This document shows, piece by piece, positions 39,859 to 50,400 of a DNA stretch of 64,000 nucleotides; the stretch's first letter is position 1, and each line of letters starts with the position of its first letter. Both the position numbers and the translations under genes were made by a program. The notes beneath the pieces are model-generated. The model ran no database searches, was not told where the DNA came from, and saw nothing but the letters and a program-made list of their open reading frames with translations. This DNA comes from Varroa destructor. Taxonomy: Eukaryota > Arthropoda > Arachnida > Mesostigmata > Varroidae. The stretch covers positions 21,419,037 to 21,483,036 of the forward strand of contig NW_019211454.1 of assembly GCF_002443255.2 (NCBI RefSeq). The letters run 5' to 3'.

Positions 39859-41042
39859 CTACACCTCTTGCACTTCTCCATCCCCAAAAGCCAAACGTCT
39901 TTTGAACGCCCTTCGTTGCGCGCGACGTAGCTCCGACAATTTATTGAGCATGCGTTCAGAAAGCGTCTTTTCGAGTTCTGTGTAGATATTGCAGAGAACC
40001 TCCTGACGTGCACGAGCTTTGGCGTGCTGCAATGTATGTGTATTGATTAGTCAAATTACGGTTTTTTGCTAATGGTTAAATTAGAGTGTGAGTCTATCAA
40101 CGTTTTTCCTAAGTTTCCGCTCAGTTATCATGGATGGCCATCAGCAACAACCTACAAAAGCATAAGGAATCATCTCGATGTTCTTATCACGGACGCAAGT
40201 GATGAGCTGATTATTTTCGTTATTTCAATACTACAAATCGGCATGACATTATACATTACCTCTACCTGCAAAAGCTCAAGGAGTTCGTTGGCGCGTCCAA
40301 GTTCACGAATCGACCTGAGACGCAGTGTGAGACGCGCTCCAGCAGAGTCAATGCGTCGCTGGCATTGAGCCTCTAAATCAGCTACTTGCCTGCGATAATC
40401 TAAATCTGTCTCATTAAGCACGTCTGTTGTTTTTAGTAAAAGCTCGTTCACCTGTTAAGCAAAATGCAATGTTATGTCATCTCTTAAACATACTGTAGTC
40501 GACTTATTACTTTACTAGTTAAATGAGCTCGTTTATCATAGCAGGCATGTATTGATTTGCCGCTACGTCACAAGATCCCAAGTTCCTAGTTCTACTTTTT
40601 TTATATACAATATATTGATAAAGAGACCGGTTAGCAGCCGGTGAATGTTGCCATCCGTCATTACCTTAAGATCGATGAGCTCGTTAGCCAGATCGTTAAG
40701 CGATTGAAATTCGTTGGCTATAGCATCCATTTGTCGCAGCTTTTCATCATGGAAATCGTCGAGTTTATCCGGATCTAATAGATCATGCCCGAATTATAAG
40801 GTTCACGTTAACAACTCAGCAATTTTTCGTGAAATTTCAACGCTTCGCATCGGACGAACCCACGCATACGTGGCAGGAGCCGTCATAGCGAAGACTAGTA
40901 AGATATTATATTGTATGATAGAGCATAAACAGGGGGATGACGTTTAGTTCTTACCATCAGGAAGATGAAACTCATCTTCCTGCAGAAATCGCACAGTGTC
41001 CGCGATGATTTCCTGCGAGAAGGTTGCGGCTGGTGCAATAAG
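39859..41042 (-). CDS. Coiled-coil protein, last four coding exons (5' part missing)
   Basis: Minus-strand exons 41042-40955, 40774-40665, 40451-40266 and 40026-39859 join in phase (1, 0, 0) into 552 bases: 183 residues and a TAG stop. Every border has a good signal: TTCAG, TATTAG, TTAACAG and TTGCAG acceptors, and G|GTAAGA, AAG|GTAATG and CAG|GTAGAG donors. The protein is highly charged and mostly helical. Residues 1-30 read LIAPAATFSQEIIADTVRFL and on; 31-128 is rich in spaced Leu/Ile with Glu and Arg, coiled-coil-like; the end is basic (RRAQRRAFKRR, 162-172) and closes with GDGEVQEV. There are no enzyme motifs or membrane segments. Exon 1 of this set lacks an in-frame ATG and starts at an acceptor, so an upstream coding exon exists but was not found. 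I do not recognise the family; a structural or complex subunit is possible. Exon structure is well supported, function unknown. Confidence 0.82.
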
Positions 41043-42299
41043 CTGAATTGAGTGTCTATGAGTCTGTAATGATCACAAGCTTGAGCATGAATAACAGTAT
41101 CCTATAAAATAAAATGGTAGGACACGTAGTTTTTGCACGTATAGCTTTTACTCAGATGGGTATCACTCTTGCTCTGTTCAGTCTCCTCCAGTTGGCTGAA
41201 TGCTAACAGTAATTACTAACGGCTAATTAATCAACGTGTTTGACAAAAAGCAATTCGTTGTGACGACTCCAAATTGCATAAGTTGTCGTTTTATGCGAAG
41301 AAAAAAGCAAACTTCAATATCTCTATATGATATGAAAAAGACGAAATACCGTATATGAAAGAAGTTGTCCACAATGTCTTACCTTAACAATGGAAGTAGT
41401 CCCTCAAAGTTGAAGTATGCTATGCATAATTAATCATGACCACTAAACAGTTAGACATACGAAATCAACGTTCACGTTTATAAACAGGCTGCCCAGTGCG
41501 GCTCGAGGCAGTTACCATGGTCTAAGATTGAAAAACTCCTCATAGCACATTCATTTGCGGGTAGCCATTACTAGCTATTTTTTGCTATAGGTAAATGCTA
41601 TCTGGTAATATGTCTTCTATAGAGACGAAATAGCCAAACTGTTTGGAACAACGAGTCGACTGCTGCATGACCTTCACTTTATATTATGTTTAATATTTAA
41701 GAGGGGCATAGCATAACGCAGTGTCATCGCTTTCATTAAAATGCCGACATAAAAATATAAATAAAAAGCTTTCATAAAAATATTATTTAATTTTTCTTTG
41801 TGGATTTTAATAGAATAAGCTGAAATTATTATGTATTGATTTTGAGAGAAATTACGATACATTTATAGAGAATCAATAAATGCATTATATTTGGGATAAT
41901 CAAAGTGGAACGTTTAATAATTGAAACAGCAATGGAGAAATTGGGTCATTGTAATAATATGATTCATATTTAGTAATACTCGGTATAAACATTCTATGTT
42001 GACACGCAAAGAAGAACGAGTGTACCGCTGGCGCCAAAAACAATTCTTCAACATGTCGCGTTACAACAATCAATGTAGGCCATAGTCTGTTCATCTATCA
42101 GACAAGCCACTGCCTTATAGAGCAGGAGCTTTTTCCGGCAGATAGTAGACATTGGCGCACTAGAAAAAGCAACGCGCGTAAAAGAGAAATGAAAATGTAA
42201 ACAGGACATCGCAGGATTATTCTTTTAAACAATATGTTTCCGGATAATCAGGCACCTACGGGCTTACAATGCACTGTAATCTGCACACAACGAATCGGC

Positions 42300-42800
42300 G
42301 TACATCAGCCCAGGCGCAGACCACCTACCATTACTGCCAATTATTACGGAATCGGTGGGAGGGCGTCGGCGGAGCTGTGCAGCACAAGGTAGAAGGCTGA
42401 AGGTGACTCTAATTAAACCTTGGCAAAAGAAACAACAGTACTACAGGATTCCATTGAGCAGTAACAACAACAATAACAACAACGAATACTTTTCGACTCA
42501 AGCAGGACGACGTCGATGATCAATCTCGACAGGGCAGTAGAAACAAAGGGACGAACGCAGCCAGACGCTGGACGGCAGCATCAGCAACAGCCGCTGGACA
42601 AGGAGGCGCAGTGAAGTGTCGAGAGAAAAGCAAAAGCAACAATTCAATGCGACATTATGGCACTACTAATTTAGGCCGCTCACTAAAGCACGCATATGCA
42701 GTGATCACGTACGTTGGTGCAGTTGTGATCTGTGTTGTTACTGTTGCTGTTAGTGCTGCACGACGTAGAATGCGTCACCATATGCTAATCTCAGCCCTAT
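42300..42800. promoter_or_regulatory. GC-richer CAA/CAG island, candidate promoter/5' UTR
   Basis: The plus strand carries CAACAACAATAACAACAACG near 42466-42485 and CAGCATCAGCAACAGCCGC near 42574-42592, then the opposite GTTGTTACTGTTGCTGTT at 42734-42751. Such triplet-rich, GC-richer DNA is common around arthropod transcription starts. It lies 1.3-1.8 kb upstream of the coiled-coil gene's first found exon and may be its promoter. Confidence 0.3.
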
Positions 42801-43135
42801 TTTTAATTAAAGACAATCGTATTCTCTATTCACTTTTGTACTTCACTAAATTAATGACTTCGTTACGCCCTTATCGAGAATAAAGCATCTATGCATTGTA
42901 ATGTAGAGCATACACGGAAAACAAACATAAAGATATGTTTGATTTTCGATCGGTACTTTTTATTGTACCATTGCGTTTCTCAACAAGAAAAAACATCGAA
43001 AATGACTAGCCGACGGTGTAGTAATTTCCCTATGCGTCCATTGATCCAAGCAGCGTTTTAACGCTACCAATGAAACTTTTAGGCTCTTATGGAACATGTG
43101 ATTTTCATTATTTCAAGCTAAAACGTACTAAAGAG

Positions 43136-43171
43136 ATTAGATCTAAACGTATTTAGAAGCTTAGATCTAAT
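43136..43171. repeat. Inverted repeat, 11-base perfect arms
   Basis: ATTAGATCTAA (43136-43146) and TTAGATCTAAT (43161-43171) flank a 14-base spacer; each arm contains the palindrome TTAGATCTAA. Confidence 0.85.
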
Positions 43172-44945
43172 GAAAGGGCACCCATATTTCTAAAGATTTT
43201 TATACCTTATTGTACCCGCTCGTAGAATGGAAAACTTCGATGCCATAAAAGTTCCCACCTTTAAACTTCTACCTCATTGTTATAAACAACTCCTCGCGGT
43301 AAAAATACTAATTGGTATTTTTAGCGTAATGATGGATTCTTTATCGTTAGTTAAATTCGCATAATCCTCTATTGGAATCTGAGAGAGCGTTAGACGATTC
43401 CAAAGCCCGCCTCTAATAAATTTCTATTTGAAAAGTGTGGTAAACAACAGACAACTTGAACTTTCTTTCACATAGCTTTTTAGTCTAATTAAAGTTACGT
43501 TTGATTACAGAGGATAGATTCTCGTGTTGAACAAACGGCAATATACCGGTAGAGGCGTCTTGAGTGTTACGTGCGGCACTGCCGTTGACCGTTGCTTCAG
43601 ACGGAAGGCTTCCAGCATGACACGAACGTGTGCTTACGTTCATATTACCTCTAGAGAGAAGTAAAATAAAGCGGCTACTCAAAGGATAAACATATAATAC
43701 TACGATATAGATGGCTCTTACAACTATTGAGCATCCATATAGTTGATGTCAGTACATATCAGACCAGTAACAACCGCAAAGGAGGACTTGCGCGCCGTCC
43801 TCAAAAACCGTTTCCAGCACTTTTACAACATTGATTTTGCTGCCCGATGTGTTCGCGGAAAGTAGCACTCTATTCTAGACGAAACGCTTTCACCTATTAA
43901 AAAAGTTTTGACTGCAAGCAGCCAATCAAAAGGCCACTACAACGCCCTCGCAGACGCAGATACAGGATTGACTCTTTATTTTCATAAATTAATTTTTAAT
44001 ATACATACATATTTATTTGTTTTTTTTTGCGTAGCAAGGATAGGCGAAACATGCGAAAAAATCAAATCTGTTCCAGACATCCACCGTTCGGTATACTGGA
44101 CGGCTTCTACGCTCTGGAGTGATAGAGGAACAAATTGACTCATGAAGTTCGAGCATCGTAGTGTGAACGAATTCTACTGACGCAATGAAATCCGGTGGCC
44201 CTTAATACTATTCGGAATTTTACATCATTTTACCCGCTACTAGCGAGATATTAAAAAGGAACAAGATATGCTTTAGCCAAAGTGGCCCATGTTTTTAACA
44301 AAATGTTTTTTAAAGCAGTGTCTGAATAGTTGTCGATAGCACTGAAAATATAAGTCGAAGTTTATTTCAAGGTACACATTTCAACGATAGCCCCTATATC
44401 TACCTGTTTAAAATATGTTGGGGTTCTCTCATGCTGCTTCATACTGTTTTTGATATCAAAATGGAAAATCTCTTATGCGAAAAACGTAACATTAACTTTT
44501 GTAAAATTAACTATATAATTTCACAGCATTACTAATATACTTCAAAGTTCCATCATTTTAAGGTGAAAACAGCAATTCACTAGTTACTGCCATTAAAAGA
44601 CCGATTTCAACTATCAACTTTGTTTTAATCAGTGTGTGTATTTACTGAGCGAAGGTAATTTGAATAATTTTTATCGTCATATGGTAACGTACATAGCAGT
44701 GATTTATGTTATGACTATCAAAACAGAGAAGCTAGATTATCGAAAAGAAAACGGTCGAAGTTTGTAAAAGTCTATTCCATTGTATAAATACTTGCATGTG
44801 TATAATATATATATTACTAAAAGTCTAGGCGCGGGTCTGGGCATCCCCCAAGCGGAGACGGATCCTTTGTGGGTCCCTAGAGTTTTGGTTAACGGGGAAG
44901 ATGGAGCCGATTAGGCGATAATTTTCGTTCGTAGCATCCAAAAAG

Positions 44946-45170
44946 GTTCACCCAAAACGCAATGTTGATTCGGTCGGTTGTAAAACGAGGCCAGTTACTT
45001 TTTTGTCCTTTTCCACGTTCGAAAACAAGGCCACACCATCGTTTACAAACGACGATGCGACCGCGTGCATTCCCCGCGCTAGGAAATCATCAATCGTACA
45101 GATGTGAAGCCTGTGTTGGTTGAACAAGCGCGTTACGTGAATGAGTATGTCCAGCGTGTGTTGCATGAAA
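44946..45170 (-). repeat. Unidentified protein-derived repeat, copy B
   Basis: The minus-strand frame contains IDDFLARGMHAVASSF, then LFSNVEKDKK and LQPTESTLRF. A second locus at 21030-21190, same strand, encodes DDFSFMGKG, FSNIENEKE and LQPTELTLRF with nearly the same spacing. Nucleotide similarity is clear around the last motif, and the conserved residues despite third-position change point to a once-coding repeat. I do not recognise the family. The sequence to its left (44825-44945) is GC-richer and may belong to it. Confidence 0.5.
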
Positions 45171-47189
45171 AACTGTGTTTAAACTATATTGTGCAAGAAG
45201 CTATCAAGTTACAGCTATTATAATAAATAGCCAATCGCTGTTCGACGTTACCTATATTATAAATAGTTAGCCTTTTTTTCTCTACATAGATCAAATAAAC
45301 CGTACTAAACAGCCAAACAAGTGCTGCGCCAAATTTGTAATCCTAACTTCATAACTGTATGGCCGCCGAACTGTCGTTATTCTAACCTACTATCACATTA
45401 CTTTTCAAAAGTGGATAAAAAAGCGTTCTCAACTGTTTCTGAATGACCCTTTCAACTAATTTCTAATCAAAATGTTATAGAGGCTAATATAAAATTCACT
45501 TCCGTGGAAAAAAATTTAAAATATTTGAAAAATACACATAATATATTATCTAGATATACTCTGTAAGGGAGCTTTGTTCCCACTTTTTGGCAGCTCAGCA
45601 GATATCGGGTCGATATTTGTTTCTTCTTACACCTCTTCTAATGCGCGTACCAGAACAAGCGAATCAGGAAGAATGTTCGATGGCATGATTGAGTGATAGG
45701 ATAAGCCAACTAAATAAAGGATCAATTGAAAAAGAACCTCCAGTTAAAATTAGATTTCAAAGTACATAACTTACAAACAAGATATGTTCGACAACAGCTT
45801 GGAATAGACTATTATTTAGAGAATAATTTGGAAGGATTGTCTTCTCTGACCACGGTCCTTTAAAAAATATGGTGTTCCTGTCTACGCATTGACGAAAAAT
45901 TATTGATGAAGGATACTGATAAAGCCACAAAATAAATACACTCGCATTGGGTACAAGCATTACCACTATTAGTATTAGTTATTATATGTAACAATACATA
46001 TTTACACGTACAAACTTTAAAGGTTCATTGTTATTAAAAATATCAATTAATAAACACATATTTACAGTGAATCTAAAACGATGTTCACAGCACAACTTCG
46101 AAATGTGCATTAATTTCTATACGAAAACTGCCTGCACTTCTTGTGCACCTGTTGCTATTGTGCCAAGTCAAAATAACCAATCCCTATTTTTTTTGTATAA
46201 ATATAGGCTTTTGATAACACGAAGTTTGATAGCGATGTAATAAAACTTAAATCTGTGAACTTATACGATCATATTAGTCGTCCATGATAGGTCCCGTGAC
46301 AAAATGTGTCCAAATGCAGCCACCTGCATATACATATATATATATGCCCCTTGATTACAAGTCCATAGTCTGTAACGTCCTAGTTTAAGTATATTCTTGA
46401 TACTATAACAATATCACGACTATTTACCGAACATTAGGAGAGTAAATAATGAACCTCTGATTTTACAAAAAAAAAGAGCATTAAAATAGAGACATCCGAT
46501 ATTAGCATGAGAAAATGAAGTTTATGCTTTAACCCGTCATCTGGGGAAGCCAGTTCAGCTATGGGATAGGTGCATTGGTTGTATATAATTAACCAGGTGC
46601 GGGTAGTGTACGATGCAATGGACCGGGAAAATAAGACTAATTTTGAATGGTTCGTTCGCCTAACAGAGAATCTCAAACAAAAGCAAACGAACTCTGTTTT
46701 CTTTCCACTTTCGATTTTGACCTAACTTATGCAGCTGCTGCGCCCTTTAGATCTGTCGACTCAGGTGGCCATGTGCAAGTTTTGCTGCATATGCCGCAGA
46801 GATAAGCAGTTTGATCTTTTCCATATAATCATACACGTTCCAAACTAACAGCTTTTTTATTAGAAATGGTGGCGTATAATAAGTTAACTTTTAAAATTTA
46901 AACGGATAAGAACAGGCGCCTGAGTTTTAATTATTTGCACTGCTTTAATGTTCAACGTATACATTACATAGATAAGTACACGATTAATTACTTATTATAT
47001 ATTTATATACAGTATTTATTTTCAACTCGTAATACTAACATCATTATTGGTTATATTCACAAAGTTGTTTATGCACGTGTTCAGTTGTCTCACACAATTG
47101 CCTAATTCAACAACTCTAAGCCAACCAAGCTTCCACTCAAATATACATCTATTGCTTGCCTATGGGTCACTTGAGTCCAACGGGAATAA

Positions 47190-47213
47190 ACGGAAAGATA
47201 ATTATCTTTCCGT
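47190..47213. repeat. Perfect 24-base palindrome
   Basis: ACGGAAAGATAA followed directly by its reverse complement, with no spacer. It lies about 275 bases beyond the stop of the zinc-finger gene, so it may be in its 3' UTR. Confidence 0.9.
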
Positions 47214-47387
47214 CCCTACCTGATACAAGCTAAATAATTGCAGCAATTATTTTTAATGGAAGATATGTTTAGCACTATTGCGCGAAACAAGGAACTTGGA
47301 TGTCTCTATATAACTTCGGCAGGGTCTAGTGATCTCCCTTTAATGTATGCGTGTTGAGAAACAAAGTAAGGGTATAGTCCACTCATT

Positions 47388-47430
47388 TATATATATATAT
47401 ATATATACATATATATATACATATATATAA
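47388..47430. repeat. (TA)n microsatellite with CA interruptions
   Basis: TA repeats broken by two C. Confidence 0.95.
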
Positions 47431-47487
47431 GCTCTACCATAAATAAAATGCTATGATGACCGAAACAAGCTGAAGTCGAGCCGAACT

Positions 47488-50400
47488 TCACTGCATAAGA
47501 ATCATGCTGTCTTGCCCGTGTACTTTTCTACGATGTGTTTGGAGGTTAGCTTTTAGTGAGAATTGTTTTTCACACAAATCGCACGTAAAGTCCCGCTGGC
47601 CGTTGTGCACTAGTTGATGGCGGGTCAAATCGCCTCGTTGCAGAAATCGCTTGTCGCATAGTGCGCACTAAAAAACGAGATAAAAAATACAGTGGAAAGT
47701 TTATTATTATTATATACTGCCATTCAGTTTAACCAACAAACAACGATAATGAAATATAAAATTAAGCTTAAAGTATCACAAAATTGACACTAAATATTAT
47801 ACACTTCACGTAATTTTTTTGGGTTCCATTTCAGTAAATGTAAACAAGTGCCGCTTTTTGCTACTAGTTTCAGGTTCGAAGGGCTTATGAGAAGCATGCT
47901 GATCAAACCACTGACTTTATAAATCGTAGATCCGTGGTTCAGATCTAAGTAGTATTGACACGGTGGTTCAGTACTAATAATAAGCCACGTCTAGCTAAGA
48001 TATTTTCAAAATAATGCTAAAAACATAAGATAATGTATACATTCCTACTAAAAATATATTTTCAATTAAACCGCTGTATTATAATATCGCTTAGTCAACG
48101 TGGTATATGTTAATGGTTATAGGTCACTAGAGCTTACCAAACTGCTTAGCACTGCAACCGAAGTAATACGCATACTTAACTATATTAAGTAAACTAAGAA
48201 GATGGTCAGCTATTGTATTACATGCCTGGAACGGTTTATTCCCAGCGTGTGATTTAAGGTGTTTCTTTAGGCTGGCCGGTTGTGCAAGCCTTTTCCCGCA
48301 TATCTGACATTCGTATTCGAGCGGGCCGTGACGCAACTGGTGATTTGTTAAATTCGACTTAACGGTAAATGCGTGCCCACAGATCTGAAACAAAATAATG
48401 AAACACGATTTATTTACCACACCTAGAAAGGCAATAATATACAAGCCTTTATAAACAGAGTTTAAATAGCGATCTACTCGCTGGTACTATAACTTACACT
48501 AGTAATAGTACCGTCTTGTTATTGAAGTCAAAAATACCCCGGCGGTCTCTGTTCTTCGTTCCTTTCGCTGTTCGTGTGAGCTGCTATTGTGTTAAAAGCT
48601 AGGATTATCTCTAATGTATCTATTGTCCAACTAATTAATACAGTTGCTTTTATGCTTTGCTGGTAACATTTCCTTTGTACGTACACAACATCGCGCGTGA
48701 TACGCGTAACCTGAGCTAAAAAGTCTTACTGTAATAAAAATGTAGTCACCTACCTGGCATTTATAGGGTTTAACACCTTTATGCGCCATAACATGATTCC
48801 GCAAGTCAGTTGTGTTGTAAAATGGTTTTGAGCAAATAGGACAAGGTCTTGCAGCTGTTGCATTGTGAAACGTTCGCATGTGGTATCGATGTTCCGCTCC
48901 TGAAATGAAATTAAATGCCTTCAGCTACTTTTACTGCGTAACCATCTCCTCGGAATCACCTTTTAGGTATAGTGTTAAGGACTCGCCCCTCCACTAAAAG
49001 ATCTTCCTGGGCGTATTCACGATTTCTTTAACAGACCTATAAAATGACATGGTGACCATTTTCCCAAAGTTGCAATCTGAACAAGGGATACTTGCTTATA
49101 TATGACAATACGTTCAGAATAATACATATTTACCATCTAAACCACCAGATCAGATTTACCAGAATTAGAAGACAGATATTAGGTCATGTAAGCACAGCAT
49201 CCTTCGTACACCAGAAAACGAAGTTGTGTCATTGTTGGTTTCAGTTGATGAAAATATAGTCGTAAAAATCAACGATATCCTCTAACAACAGTGAAAACTC
49301 GTATATAATAATGACCCTATTCGGCATGAGTACGGAAAATTATAGGATGAAATTATCTTCCTATGGAAATATAGTTGACTTCAATATGATAGGTTGATCT
49401 ATAAATCCCTAGTAGCAGTAGTAGTAGTCTCTATCTTTCTGTAGATAAGACAAATGCTAAAAGACGTTTGATATATATTTACACAAAGTGTAAATTCCAA
49501 AGAAATGCTTATAATAAAGCATATATTCACCAAATACAAGTTGTCGAACACACATACGTAACGTATCCTATCTCGTATTTATATTCCGTCTTAACTAAAC
49601 ATATATTCGGATTCAAACCAGGGTTTGCTGCAGATACCTGCATATCTTACGTGTTGTCTGATCGCCACTAAAAATGGATGCTGCTTGAGAGGCTTATATA
49701 GGAAATAGTTATCTGAAATTATAACTTTTGCGAGCAGAGTAGTTCTAAAACTTAAATTTCCTCAACTTAGTTTTGAAATAGAAGAAGATTGTTAAGAATT
49801 CGCTGTCGTTTAAGAATAAAGTTTTTATCTTCACCATAACCAGTCTTTTCTAAGATAGCATCGTTTCAAACTAGCGCGATAATTAGTCGGTATATATCAA
49901 CATTGGCAACTTTGATGACTCTCAATGCGCAACGTTTGAGTACAATTTACGATATCGTATCTATGATTACTTGTTCATTTTTAGCAGATCGCTTCTAAAT
50001 CTGCTGAAACGTTCTCTGCAGGAACCAGTGCCAGGCTGAGCTCACAAAAACAACTCAGATTATAGTCTATAGTGAGCAACTATGCTGTCAATCCGAGTTC
50101 AAATCCGTTTAACTTTTTCTTTCATAACATTAAATACGCAGAATTCTTGGCTGTTGTTGTTGTTCCTATAATTTCACTAGCCTGTAGTTCTTGCTCCCCT
50201 CCCGCCCCCCGGGCGTTCTCTAGCTTAAGTAAGTACGAAAGCTAACTATCTTCCTTCACATGAACTAAATAACCATAATAAGTTCTGAGATTGTATTTGG
50301 CTATATATATAATATATAATTATAGATAACATCAAGCGGCGTTTATTCACATCCGTATCTAGTGACCATATCATACATCTATGTGTTCTTCGTCTTTAAG

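Larger units (their letters stand above)
41043..44945. other. Region upstream of the coiled-coil gene
   Basis: The missing 5' exon of the coiled-coil gene should lie here or further right. Candidates seen are a strong donor-like AAG|GTAAGA at 41390 (minus) without an open frame to an ATG, and a 12-codon ATG frame at 42454-42419 with a weak donor. An inverted repeat lies at 43136-43171. No gene could be completed. Confidence 0.4.
45171..47487. other. 3' flank of the zinc-finger gene
   Basis: No exon supported. For the minus-strand transcript a possible AATAAA signal reads at 47020-47015, about 470 bases after the stop. Microsatellites lie at 46326-46345 and 47388-47430 and a 24-base palindrome at 47190-47213. 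Confidence 0.45.

Noticed and set aside
41390..41460. Strong donor-like AAG|GTAAGA on the minus strand before the coiled-coil exons
   Set aside because: It would exit in the wrong phase for the next acceptor, and no open frame reaches an ATG; it could be a UTR exon at most.
42419..42454. 12-codon ATG exon (MESCSTVVSFAK) for the coiled-coil gene, phase 0
   Set aside because: The donor AAG|GTTTAA is weak and so short a frame is easily random; kept only as a candidate.
48181..48225. Reading through the exon to a later phase-0 GT (ATA|GTTAAG) instead of a GC donor
   Set aside because: It would insert about 15 residues into a standard KPFQC finger linker; the GC donor gives the exact consensus.
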